Assembly: GCF_000149955.1 (NCBI RefSeq)
Contig: NC_030987.1
Span: 1,613,387-1,677,386, forward strand
Source of the DNA: Fusarium oxysporum f. sp. lycopersici 4287
Taxonomy: Eukaryota > Ascomycota > Sordariomycetes > Hypocreales > Nectriaceae
DNA: 64,000 nucleotides
Direction: 5' to 3'
The first letter of the stretch is position 1. Each line of letters begins with the position of its first letter. The notes under the pieces were generated by a model. It saw only the letters and a list, made by a program, of their open reading frames with translations, was not told the origin of the DNA and ran no database searches. Made by a program: the position numbers and the translations under genes. Positions 1-11,822 of the stretch are shown here, one piece after another.

Positions 1-770
1 CAGTGTCAATTCATTTTCAATCGTTTCCTTCTGTATGCCTCCAAGCCGTGCGCCAGGCTCATGGGAGCTTCATGAGTCTCGGCCCTGCCAAGATTGGTAG
101 TTGGTGAACGCTATTGATAAATATAAGAGCCCAGAAATCACAGCTTGGAGCTATCAGCGAGGTAGTCTATATTTGATAGAAATTTGACGCCGCGGGGAGA
201 GCTTCGGTGCACCCGCCTTGTAGCCGTTCAATAGTTCAACTCGATTTACTCACTTCGAGCATCAATGCTAGGTCTACTCTTTGCCATTCCTGGGACAGTT
301 TTGTTCCTAATGATCAATTCAGGGCTCTCGCTGTGTAGTAGTTACTGTCTTATAAAGGAGTAAAATCAATAAAAAGTAGGGTACACAGTAGTGAAACTTG
401 ACAAATTATAATAATAAAATACCTAGAGGGCTTAAAACTTTCTAGATCTAGACTTGACAATCTGATTTAAATTACAAAAATGCCTGACTCCTTGAAAGCG
501 TTGTATTATTGCAAATATACCTACTTAGTTATGTTTACTTAGTTGAGTCATGTAAACTGAAATCCTTTAAGTGAATGACTACTTGTCTAGCGTGAGGATC
601 ACGCCAACTTGGAAATAGTAAAAGTTTATAAAGTCAGACCAATGGCTACCCTATAATTAATACATCAATGTGGCGTGTTTATCGACATGAAGGGAAAACG
701 TGTCACCGTGCACACTGAGTCTTCTGAAGGGTATTTACGAATTACATCCAATGTCAAAAAGTTATTGAAG

Positions 771-852
771 CGACGCAGGCCTGATTCGAACAGACGCCTC
801 CGAAGAGAATAGATTTCTAGTCTATCGCATTAGACCACTCTGCCACTGCGCC
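771..852 (-). tRNA. tRNA-Ser (anticodon AGA)
   Basis: Read on the minus strand this 82-nt segment folds as a class II tRNA. The acceptor GGCGCAG pairs with CTGCGTC with one G-T pair, and the T-arm contains GTTCGAATC. The anticodon stem TAGA/TCTA encloses the loop CTAGAAA, giving anticodon AGA (Ser). A long variable arm, typical of tRNA-Ser, lies between the anticodon and T arms. There is no intron and CCA is not encoded. It stands alone about 1.25 kb upstream of ADE6 on the opposite strand. Confidence 0.93.
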
Positions 853-2102
853 TTTTGCTTATACTTTTTTCTCCGACTCTCAACACATGTTGCTGGCACC
901 ACAGCAAAGCCCGGCCGCGAATAGAGGCTTTGTTCTGCTGAATCGTGACACTATTGGACCCATCTCATTCCCAAGCCAGAGTGATTCTTGAGAATACGGA
1001 ATATACATAACAGTTTGTTCTCGGGATTGCCTAAATTTTATAATCTCCATGTCTCAGATGTGTCCGCTGGTATTGCACATTAATGTCTTACCCTGATACA
1101 AGCAAGACAGGTTTTCTCCGGCAACCGAATACAATTCATTGTCCTCATTGTTTATGCTGCGTCTAGACCTTTGTTGATGAAAACGTTGCCCAGCCACAAC
1201 AGATTGCCGCAATTTCGTGGTAATCAAACCGACTCAGATTTCCAAAGACAATTTAAGAAAATGTCAAGAATGATCAAGAAGGCCAGGTTTCTTGCTAAAG
1301 TATACTTAAGTATGACATCTCTCCTAGTTGAAACCTTGGCAACAACACTTCACCGGTTTTAAGTAAGGATGCCGAGTGAATTGTTTTCATTTCCCTTCAG
1401 TTATGACCTAGAAAAATACACCAGAAGATGACTCTACGCTAGGTAGATATCAAAGTCACTCGATTGTTTTGGTGTTCGTAAACTACACGTTCCATATTAC
1501 CCTTCTCCAAAGCTCACTATATCCGGGACGTCCTAAAACGGTCACATTGGCTAGAATAGCTTGACAGATGTATGGGATTATTATCTACGGTAGTGTATGC
1601 ATTACTACCTAGTTACATTGATTCTTTTCAGCAACCTACACTAGCTCTGCAAAGTGGAAAATATATACGTAAATAATTTCCCCTTACACAGGCTCGATAC
1701 TCTCAGCTCAAACCCTCAGCAGAGAGCTCCATGAGTCCCCGCAGACCCCGCGATTGCCCCGCGCTGAGGGTACGTGCAGAGCTTCAAACATGTCGCGATA
1801 AGATTATGACTGATAGAAAAGAAACATGGAGTATCAGTGAGCAACTACCTGTAGTATCGGACACCCCAAGTGATATTTTGCGCCTAGAATTTAAAAAAGC
1901 ATTCCGCGAGTGGATTTCCAGTGGCCATAGATAGAGCTGCACCAGAGGGCAATCATCAGCTTGCGAGCGGAGAAACTTTGCCCCGCATCCGGACATCCCA
2001 CCTTTATCAGAACCCCGCCAATTTTTTTTTTCTTCCTGCTACAGGACGTTGGCGTACAAGCGTCAAGGCGTATCTTGCTTTGAACTCGCAAATCCATTCA
2101 CC
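853..2102. other. intergenic, upstream region of ADE6
   Basis: About 1.25 kb with no convincing gene. Short open frames near 1171-1362 and 1731-1934 have no recognisable protein features. A pyrimidine tract at about 2022-2039 followed by a CAG just before 2045 looks like a 3' splice site, so ADE6 may have a 5' UTR intron. The first 770 bases of the window also hold nothing recognisable; they are AT-rich. Confidence 0.5.
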
Positions 2103-5100
2103 ATGCACCACGTCCTGATCGGCGAGTCGTGCTACACGGCTTCTGAAGTCCAGAAGCTCGTGCAGCGCATCAATGATCAGAGTCCCGTCAAGGTTGCTAA
2201 GCTCACGGGCTCCTGGCAATACTACCTCGACCTCGAGACTGAGGATGCCGCCGTTCTCGGCAGCATTAAGAAGATCCTCGAGGCCATTGAGCAGCCTACA
2301 GATGCTCCCTCAACCGGCGACAACAAGAATGCCATCGATATCTACGTCAGCCCCCGGAACGTTTCCCCATGGAGCTCCAAAGCTACCAGCATCGCCCTCG
2401 TCTGCGATCTCAAGACCGTTAACCGCATCGAACGAGGTCGAGTCATCCATATCGAACTCGAGGATGGTTTCAAGGGAGAGGAGGATTTGAGTTTCCGGGA
2501 CATCCTGCATGATCGCATGACAGAATTTTTCAGCCTTTCTCCACCGGCCCTCGATACCATGTTCGCTCATGGTGCTCGAAACCCTCTCGTCGTCGTCGAC
2601 ATCTTTTCCGATGAGCGCGGTCCCTTGGCCGCTCTCCAGGACCATAACAAACAGGCTGGGCTTGGTCTCGACCAACCCAATATGGAGTACTTGGTTAAAC
2701 AGTACACTGCTCTTGGTCGATCTCCTGTATGACTCATAAGTCCGACGTTGAAAATCAAATACTGATTTCAGTAGAACGACGTTGAGCTGTTCATGTTTGC
2801 TCAGGTCAACTCTGAGCACTGCCGACATCATGTCTTTAATGCTTCGTGGACAATTGACGGTGTCAGCCAGGAGAACAGTTTATTCGGCATGATTAAGAAC
2901 ACCCATAAATCAAACCCCGAATATGTCATCAGCGCCTATTCTGATAACGCGGCCGTGTAAGTATTGGTTATATAAATACAATTCCGGTTGGGGATCAAGT
3001 ATTCGGGCTTGTTTGCTAACATTCACTTGTAGCCTTTCCGGTGACGAGGGTAACTACTGGGCTCCAGACTATTCCACCGGAAGCTGGAAGCTCACCCGCG
3101 AGGTTGTCCAGCCTCTCATCAAGGTTGAAACGCATAACCATCCCACTGCCATCTCCCCCTTTCCCGGTGCCGCAACCGGAAGCGGTGGTGAGATTCGAGA
3201 TGAGGGCGCTGTTGGACGTGGCTCTTCTCCCAAAGCTGGTCTTGCCGGTTTCTGGGTTTCTGATCTCTTGATTCCCGGCAACAAGAGGCCATGGGAGCTT
3301 GATATTGGACGTCCTTCTCACTATGCCTCTAGTCTTGACATCATGCTGGAGGCCCCAATTGGCTCTGCTCGCTTCAATAACGAGTTTGGTCGTCCTGCCC
3401 TGACCGGTACTTTCCGAACTCTTCTCACCAACGAGGCCGGATCCGACGTTCCAGAGTACAGAGGATACCACAAGCCAATCATGATTGCTGGTGGTATCGG
3501 TAGCGTTCGACCCCAACATGCTCTCAAGGAAGAGAGCCATGTTGAAGAGGGTGCCCATGTTATTGTCCTGGGTGGTCCTGCAATGCTGATTGGTCTTGGT
3601 GGTGGTGCTGCCTCCTCCAACACCGGCAGCGATGCCACAGCGGATCTTGACTTCGACAGTGTTCAGCGTGGAAACCCCGAAATGGAGCGACGAGCCCAGA
3701 TGGTCATCAACACTTGCGTCGCCCTTGGACCAGAAAGTCCAATTGCCTTTATCCACGATGTTGGTGCTGGCGGTCTCTCAAACGCTCTTCCTGAGCTTGT
3801 GAAGGACGCTGGGTTTGGAGGCAAGTTCGAACTTCGACAGGTTGAGAGCGCTGATAACTCTATGTCTCCTCTTCAGATCTGGTGTAACGAGGCTCAGGAA
3901 CGATATGTTCTTCTCGTCAACAGAGATGGTCTCAACCGCTTCACTAGCATCTGCCGACGAGAGCGATGTGGCTTCTCTGTTGTCGGAACTGCCGTTACCA
4001 AGGATGAGAGTGGTGTTTCAAAGCTTGTTCTCACTGATCGTGAGCCTACAATTCAGCCTCCCGTTGATCCCATCAACCTTCCTATGGATGTTCTCTTCCC
4101 TCCTGGACGACGAATCTCTAAGGACGTTCAACGTGTTGAGAAGAACCTTCGTCCCTTTGACGCTGTCAAGAGTCTCACCGAGCACTGCGGCAGCTCTGAC
4201 ATTGGCGATTTGGTTACTAAAGCTACAGAGTTGGTTTTCAACCTCCCCTCTGTTGGGTCAAAGAACTTCCTCATCACTATCGGTGACCGTACTGTTGGCG
4301 GTCTGTCTGTTCGAGACCAGCTTGTTGGTCCTTGGCAGACTCCAGTTGCGGATGTCGCCGTCACCCTTACCAGCTTCAGTCTTGATGACAAGAAGCGACG
4401 TGGTGAAGCCATGGCCATGGGTGAGAAGCCTAACCTCGCTCTCATCTCGGCTGCCGCATCTGCCCGTATGGCTGTTGTTGAGAGTTTGATGAACCTTGGT
4501 GCAGCTGACATCAAGCCTGGTCCCGTCAACGGTGATCTCAAGCGCGTTAAGCTCTCGGCCAACTGGATGGCCGCTGTTGGTCACCCTGGCGAAGGTGCTG
4601 CTCTTTACGATGCTGTTCAGGCTATCGGCATGGAGCTCTGCCCTCAACTTGGCGTTTCAATTTCCTGTCGGAAAGGATTCTCTGTCCATGAAGGCCTCCT
4701 GGAAGGACAAGGAGACCTCTGAGTCTCAGACTGTCACTGCTCCTGTCTCACTGGTCATCTCAGCCTTCAGCTTGGTTGAAGATGTCCGCAGCACATGGAC
4801 GCCCCAGCTTCGCCGTGTTGAGGAGGTTGGCGAGTCTGTCCTGGTCTTCGTTGATCTTGCTCAGGGCTTCCGTGCTATGGGTGGCTCCGCTCTTGCTCAG
4901 ACACTCGGTCAGATTGGTAACGAATCTCCTGATGTTCGCGATGTTCAGATCATCCGTGACTTCTTTGATGCTTTGTGGCAGCTTCATCAGGAGGACATTG
5001 TCCTCGCATACCACGATCGATCTGATGGTGGTCTGCTCACAACTGTTGCCGAGATGATGTTTGCTGGCCGATGTGGCGCTGATATTTCTCTTGACAGCCT

Positions 5101-6514
5101 TGCTGAGTCTGAGGACAAGGTGCTCGATGCCCTCTTCAACGAAGAGTTGGGAGCTGTCTTCCAGATCCGCCGAGGTGACGAGATCAAGTTCAAGAGGTGC
5201 TTCGCAACATGTGGTCCTCCTCATGGTCTTATCAAGACTATCGGCTATGTTCGCCCTACTAGCAAGCAATCTCTCCTTGTCAAGTACAGGTCAAAGACCA
5301 TTGTCGACCTGGAGCGTGCCAAGATCCAACAGTGGTGGACTAGCACTTCTTATGAGATGCAGAAGCTCCGAGACAACCCCGAGTGCGCTCAGTCCGAGTT
5401 CGAGGCTATTCAAGATAACAGGGATCCTGGTCTACACTACAAGCTCAAGTTTGACCCTGCTGATGTCAGCCTTCCAGCTCTCACAAGCATCAAGAGCCTG
5501 GTATACAAGCCCAGAGGTAAGATCATAAAGTGCTGAACGAATCGGGTATATGCTAACATCACGCAGTTGCCATTCTTCGAGAGCAAGGTGTCAACGGTCA
5601 CGCCGAGATGGCTTTTGCCTTCCGAGCTGCTGGCTTTGACGCTGTTGATGTTCACATGTCTGATATCCTTGACGGCTTCTCTCTGGATGGATTCCGAGGT
5701 CTTGCTGCCTGTGGTGGTTTCTCGTATGGGTAAGTAAATCCATTACTGGCGTTATGCCGGAATTTACATGTTCTTGCAATGAGACTAACATCCGATAGTG
5801 ACGTTCTCGGTGCTGGTAACGGTTGGGCCCAGTCTATCCTGATGCATGACGGTGCTCGCAAGACGTTTGAGGCTTTCTTCAAGCGTCCTGATACCTTCTC
5901 ACTAGGTGTTTGCAACGGTTGTCAGATGCTGACTCGACGTGAGTTCATACCTCGTTCGTTGGTTTTTAAATCATACTAACAATATTTAGTCAAGGAGTTG
6001 ATTCCTGGAGCCGAGCACTGGCCAACATTCGGTATGTCATTCTGCTTGTATTCGCGGCGGTGGAAGCTAACCATGTCCAGTTGAAAACGCCAGCACCCAG
6101 TTCGAGGGCCGATACTCGATGGTGACCATCGAAGACAAGTCCGAGAACTCTGTCTTCTTCAGTGGCATGAGCGGATCCTCGTTCCCCATCGTCGTTTCTC
6201 ACGGTGAGGGCCGAGCGGCTTTCTCTTCGGCCAATGACTTGCAGTCCGTCAACAACTCAGGTCTTATTCCCTTCCGCTATGTCGACAACTACGGCTCCGT
6301 TACAGAGAGATACCCCTTCAACCCCAACGGTAGCCCTCAGGGTATCGCAGGTGTGCAGAGCAGGGACGGCCGTGTCGTCGCCATGATGCCTCATCCCGAG
6401 CGTACCATCATGGCCGATGTTGGCTCGTGGAAGCCTGAGCGCCAGCTGGCCGAATGGGGACAATATGGTCCTTGGTTCCAGCTCTTCTTGAACGCTCGTA
6501 AATGGGCCGCTTAA
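2103..6514 (+). CDS. ADE6: phosphoribosylformylglycinamidine (FGAM) synthase
   Basis: FGAM synthase (PurL) performs step four of de novo purine synthesis in the cytosol: FGAR + ATP + glutamine to FGAM. My exon model is 2103-2726, 2775-2956, 3033-5516, 5567-5729, 5799-5938, 5990-6031 and 6081-6514, with introns of 48-76 nt. Once a one-base insertion is discounted it encodes about 1355 aa, the usual size for the eukaryotic enzyme. Visible marks are [11 protein letters not shown], the ATP-site region around VETHNHPTA and [17 protein letters not shown], and the repeated PurM-like domains. The C-terminal class I glutaminase carries the nucleophile Cys in GVCNGCQ (about residue 1189) and the His in MPHPER. 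The start at 2103 gives the best N-terminus. Oddity: the conserved [10 protein letters not shown] motif is out of frame with the preceding GVSI, because of one extra T in the run at 4661-4663. As written, the protein would stop at 4720-4722. This could be a sequencing error or a real mutation. Confidence 0.95.
2727..2774 (+). promoter_or_regulatory. ADE6 intron 1 containing a TGACTCA site
   Basis: This 48-nt intron (GTATGA donor, TAG acceptor) is needed to join RSP to NDVELFMF in frame. It contains a perfect TGACTCA at 2730-2736, the Gcn4/Cpc1-type bZIP core. Splicing is strongly supported by homology. A regulatory role for the 7-mer is speculation, since several copies are expected by chance in 64 kb. 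Confidence 0.4.
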
Positions 6515-7028
6515 AATTAAAAAGAAATTTGCATTTTGGTGTTCGGGTTATTGGGATGTTTACGGTCATGGAGAATGGGATATGAGGTAAAGAAGGTAGA
6601 ATGTTAAGTTTAACTAGAGAAAATGATTGATACTAGTAGCCAGTGGTTTTGCGAGTGTTCCATTGTGATGCTAGGTCAACAACTCAATACGCGGCTTTGG
6701 CTATAGCGAGACTTTTACACAATGCGTTCAGTCTAAAAACTATCGCATTACCCTTTTCTTCAACTGTTTTAGCCTACACCTTTGGATCTGATATGTTCTG
6801 TTTTTGTTTCGCAACATCACGTACATTTGTAAAGAGAGATCGGAACGCGTGTAGTATTTATGGTAGTGAATGCGTGCACAATCCCCTACGTCCTCACCGG
6901 CTGTGTAAACATTGCAGTTTTCATATCATAGGACAGCATAGGATTCAGTTTCATTGGCGATCATCATAAATATCTCGTATCTTGACCAAAATCTAGATTT
7001 ACTGTACCCTTTCAGGGTATCAAGCGAA
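6515..7028. other. intergenic between convergent genes
   Basis: About 510 bases separate the 3' end of ADE6 (+) from the 3' end of the MFS transporter (-). I see only AT-rich 3' flanking sequence. A short open frame at 6643-6969 shows no protein-like features. Confidence 0.5.
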
Positions 7029-8771
7029 CTACACATGATGAATAGGATTGCCTGCACTCCTGGCCTGCGCAGCAGTTGCTTTCAAAATCTCCTTCTCCTC
7101 TTGACCGCTGTTGTCTCCAAATACTTGGTCCATCTCCTCTAGAGATCTGCCCTTAGTCTCAGGGACAAGGAAGTATGCCCAGGCAGCAGCAATAGCGCAC
7201 CAGGATCCGTAAAAGACATATGTGCCAAATCCAATGGACTCAAGCATAGGAGGAGTAATAACACCTATATATGTTGATTAGCGAGGCTTCTTGTAAGAAA
7301 GGACTATATAAGACTCACCAACAATAAAGTTACAAATCCAGCAGGTTGCAGTTGAAAGGGCTACACCCTTAGATCGAGTTGCACTGGGAAAGACTTCTGA
7401 CGGCAGGGCCCAGCCGAGAGGTGAGTATGAAACTCCATAACATAGAATGAAGATGAAGGCCATAGCGACACACCCCCAACCAGCAGCTGCGTTGGCCTTC
7501 CAGTTATGGGAGAAGATGCCAACAAGAATAGCCATGATTCCCCACGAAACAGCACCTCCAACACCACCAAAGATGGCCAGAGGACGGCGACCAACTCGAT
7601 CTATGATAAAGAAACAGACACCAACAGCAACTAGCTGAAGAACATTAAAGATACCAGACATGGTAAGAGACATCTCCTCAGACTGGCCAAGTGACTGGAA
7701 AAGAGTCGGAGCGTAGTAAATGAAGGCGTTGATTCCGCTGAATTGTTGAAAGAAGAGAATTCCACAACCCACGGCAGTTCTTCGCCATGTCTTGGAGCTA
7801 AACAAGTCAAGCCAAGTCAAGACTTCAAGCTTGAAGCCCTGTTTACCAGGGTGGCGGCGCTCAAGCACGGTTTTCTGGAATTGCGCCTCGGCGATAATGC
7901 CTTGATACTCAGTAAGGACTCTAGAGTCGTCAGGGGGAAGACGACGCATTCGAGATAGATTGCTGAGAGCATCTTCTGTGCGTCCAACAAGGGCAAGCCA
8001 TCTGGGCGAGTAAGGGAAGAAGAGGATTCCAACTCCGACAATTGTTGCAGAGACCATTTGAAGGCCAAGAGGAAGACGGAAGGCGATGTCGCCCTCCAAG
8101 TGACGAGTTCCAAAGGTGATATAAAACGAAACAACTACGCCGGCGCAAATAGATATAGATTCGAGAACAAGAAGAGTCCCTCGCAGATTCGGGGGTGAGA
8201 TTTCGGAGATGTAAAGAGGAGCTCCCTGGAAAGATATCAGACAAGTTCTCTTAAGTTATATGGGTTTGAGACTTACCAATGCAAGAGTACCGACACCTAT
8301 TCCACCCACTGTGCGACCAAGAACGAGCATTTCATAGTTGACCGCAGCAGTTTGAAGTATAGCACCAATATTGAAGATCACAACAACAACAGCCAGAGCC
8401 TTCTTTCGGGAGATCTTATCGGCCATCCAGGGCATGAAGAAACAGCCCAAGAAAGCTCCAAACTCCAGCATACCTGTCATGAAGCCCTTCCCAAAGCCAG
8501 AAGCTGCCCTAGGAAAGACATCATGGAACTGAGACATGACATTGATGATGGAAATAACGCCTTGGTCATATCCAAAAGAGAAGCCGCCTAATGAGGCAAG
8601 AAATGCAGCTCCAAAGACAAAAGGGGACTGTATAACGCCCCGTATACCTCCGGGGCCATAGGCGACGCTGTCCGCGAGTTTGGTCGGGAGATCTGCTGTA
8701 GGTACGATGTTGATGTCTTCTATGGTACCATCATCTTCATCATGGAGAATTTTGTCATCTTTGGAAGACAT
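7029..8771 (-). CDS. MFS sugar transporter
   Basis: Member of the sugar porter family of the major facilitator superfamily, probably a plasma-membrane monosaccharide/H+ symporter. Exons on the minus strand are 8771-8277, 8225-7319 and 7264-7029 (introns 51 and 54 nt, GTAAGT and GTGAGT donors), encoding about 545 aa with about 12 hydrophobic spans. Family marks are SFGYDQGVIS in the first span, the ADKISRKKA loop, LGRTVGGIGVG, a SPRWL sequence after span 6, QQFSGINAFIYY in span 7, DRVGRRPL, and PETKGRSLEEMD after the last span. Substrate cannot be told from sequence; quinate, glucose and xylose transporters all share these marks. The upstream region has three CreA-type GC boxes (9152-9190), suggesting glucose repression. 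It converges with ADE6. Confidence 0.92.
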
Positions 8772-9151
8772 GGTTAGTAATAGAAGGATAAGGGGTTATG
8801 TGGAGCGCTGGATGTTGGGTTACTAGTGTTCAAGGAACTGTTTGAAACGGAGAAGCACGACTCGGTCAGGATATGACAGACTTTATATACTGACAAGAAG
8901 ACTACAGTTCTCTGGATAAACTTCCGAAGCTACTCAACGGCTGGAGTGGCTGTTCTAATTCTCTTGGCTCCGAAACCTAATTCAGGTACCTTGACAGTCT
9001 TTGCTCCACGCCCTTAAGCCAAACACAGTCAGTATAATGACGACTAACTGTTCCCAACGGCGCCACCCGGACAGTCAAAATCTGGAGAATGCGAGTGATG
9101 ACGGGACGTTGTCATGGAGTACGCATACATGGGGGGTGGCTAAGATATTGT

Positions 9152-9190
9152 GCGGGGAATAAAGTTCATCATCTGGGGTTTGGTCTGGGG
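9152..9190 (+). promoter_or_regulatory. cluster of three CreA/Mig1-type sites
   Basis: Within 39 bases there are GCGGGG (9152-9157), CTGGGG (9173-9178) and CTGGGG (9185-9190). All match SYGGRG, the binding consensus of the carbon catabolite repressor CreA. They lie about 380-420 bases upstream of the sugar transporter start. The match is seen; the regulatory role is inferred from the gene type. Confidence 0.45.
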
Positions 9191-11430
9191 AATATTAGGG
9201 AGGATGCAAGGATTCGTCGATCATATTATACAGACTTGATAGTGATGAGAGATTAAGGAAACACCTCACCGTGACATGGAAATGCATTCGCTTCTTCTCA
9301 ACATTATGTCAGGTCCTCTAGACTCTGAGAACTTGAATGCTTTGCAACTGAATTTGAATTCCAAGTGTCTAGATGCATCTTTGGAGTTGGAGTTCAAGGT
9401 CTAAAGCTCGTGGTATCCTTCTCCGAATCTTGTTTCATCCCCAGGACGCTAGACCTCGACAGAGAATGATCGGCATTTACCTACTCGGCGATATTGCAGC
9501 ACGACTCATGATCCGGCCTACAGGTCCGTCTTTCTATTTTCCTATAAGGATAAAACGGCTAAGGTGTATCCTACACAACTACAGCTTCCCATGTAGATTT
9601 GCTTCAAGTTGAAGACGAGCTTGTGCTGAGCTTGGTGGCTGTTCTGGTCTCTTCTAGGGAACTCTAGTGACCTACACCCTCCAAATGGCTTCTACAATAA
9701 ATTTCCATGTGATATTACATTGTCTACTGATTGTCGGTTGAAACGATTCGGCATACGTTTATGTCACGGCGAGTTATGCGAACAACAGTCGGATACCTCT
9801 CCGAATTCATATGAGATATACATCCTGTAATTGTAACAAGCAGGGATTCATATGAGGCAATGACGTTCAGAAACTATATCTCTCCTTCTACGGAAACTGG
9901 CGGCATTGGCATCGATCTTCGAGAACACGAGCGAATCATACACCATGGAATAAGCTCCAATGCTTCATTGGAGAAGTTGTCGATCCGCTTTACTATACAA
10001 GGTTGGCTTCGCCGTCGATGCAACGATCGACAAGCTCGCCGCCTATTTCCTAACAAAGACAAGTTGGCTATTGCAACCCTGACCTCAAGTTCATGCCCTG
10101 GATCCTCGGAGTTGAGGCTCGTGGCCGGCGCCGAGACTTGCCGGAATGGGCAACACTTCAGCCCTGTTAGAGATCATGGGCTGGGACGGCATCTCTTGGC
10201 ACGCGCCCAGTTACGGTTTACGGAGCAAGGGGAATATTTGACCGATATCCTATTATGGAAATTTATGATGAGAGTAATATCTTGGTCAATATTAACTCGG
10301 GCGCGATCTCGTTATGCGCGTATGTTTGCCACTGGCTTCTTGTCATGGCGTCATGTCTGTTTACATCGATTGGCGATAACCAATGGTTAAAAACCAGGGC
10401 TGGATGCGGCTCTGTTGTAGTCCTGGAACCATTCCTCCTCGTGTGCTTTCTTTTCCATGCGTGACCCGGTGACTGACAGCTACTAAAGACATGTTCGCCT
10501 CAAATTTCATGAGTTTGGGTAAAATGCAAATCTTTGCTGCCACATTCGTGGATGTTCAAACGTAGGGAACACTTCATCAGCAGCACGATCGTGATGCATC
10601 GGAACGCCCAGGGCATGAGATAAAGCACAAGACCTCCGAATCAAGTTTTGTGAAGGTTTAGATGAGCTTAGCAGACTCTTTTTGATTACCTGGATAATCG
10701 TTGTCCCCGAGACAGGTAGTGAGAGGTTAAGTTGGATTATCTATTGATGTTTCAGTTCTCATGTATCAATCGGCGAATATACTAATCAGTCCCCGGGTTT
10801 AACATATCAACTAGTGCGATCTTTCTACTCCACGGAAAGAGGAGCCAAACCAACTCCACGATAGTTCCCGCTTCTTCCCCACCAGGCGTATTACATACAG
10901 ATCAAGGGCTGTGTAAGTGACTTCTGAAGCTTCGGGGCATAAATGGACTTCGATTTGATATTCTTATTCTACGAAACCCAATCAAACAAGCCACTGTTCC
11001 GCCAGTTTGTCCAACGATAGGCTGGAACTCAAGTGGCTGGGTACTCTATTTCTTGGCCTCTCAATTGGTGGTCTTGGGGCTGGTGCTGGCATTGAGTGGT
11101 GAACATTAAATGGTATGACGATGAGGTAACGTTGCTCATACAAACAAACAAGGTCTCAAGCCATTCTCGGTCATCTTGTTACCCAATCCTACCAATCTTG
11201 CACACGTTTGTGTGTTTTTCGCATCATTCTGCCTAATACCCCTCTTTTCGATATGGACGGTAATGACATAAGTGGGCGAACCACTGGCTGCCAATAATAC
11301 CAGCAACGTCTTTTACCGTTGAGACTCCCCTGTTTTCATCCTCAATTGTCCTCGCCGTTGGCTCAAAATCATCTCAACTATATTTCAACCTCCAACAACA
11401 CATCAACATCTCGACCCAAGCTCACTCACC

Positions 11431-11496
11431 ATGATATTCCCTCCGCCAAATCGTCGGGCGCAGTCTCGCTGGGGGGTTGAAAATGAGCTGGGCTAA
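11431..11496 (+). other. possible upstream ORF in the leader of the 891-aa gene
   Basis: A 21-codon frame begins with an ATG in good context (CTCACCATG) and ends at TAA, 327 bases before the start of the large downstream ORF. The flanking DNA is CT-rich and looks like a transcribed leader. It could be an upstream ORF, or a first exon if there is an intron. I cannot tell which. Confidence 0.25.
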
Positions 11497-11822
11497 CTCG
11501 AAAGGATGCCTTTTTCAACCTCGACCGCCAATCAACTTGTCCATCTCACAGCCTTATTCGGTACGAGATACCTTCACATTGTCCTACCTACCCATTGTGG
11601 ACTCCCATTGTCGGGCCTCTTTAATCTGTTCCACTATGCCTCACCTCCCATCTCCCAATCCCTTCCCGTTTGCTTCATCACCTCCAAGCCTTCGCCACCA
11701 ATCTGCCATCTCGACCTCATCAATAACTACAGCTATCATCCTCGTTTGGCTGAGTGCGGGGTGTACTAGCCCGCCTCCCATAGCACTGTAACGCCATTGG
11801 GAGGTTTGCATCAAGGATCACC

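Larger units (their letters stand above)
8772..11822. other. 3-kb interval with no clear gene
   Basis: Contains the promoter of the sugar transporter (read leftward) and of the 891-aa protein (read rightward). I see no RNA gene and no intact coding gene. Short protein-like patches in alternating plus frames between about 9860 and 10464 could be a long-dead gene, but I recognise no family. The last 400 bases are CT-rich leader-like sequence. Confidence 0.45.

Noticed and set aside
3016..3756. Long open frame (246 codons) antisense to ADE6
   Set aside because: It lies opposite a strongly coding exon and its sequence is just the reverse of conserved ADE6 codons. It is a shadow.
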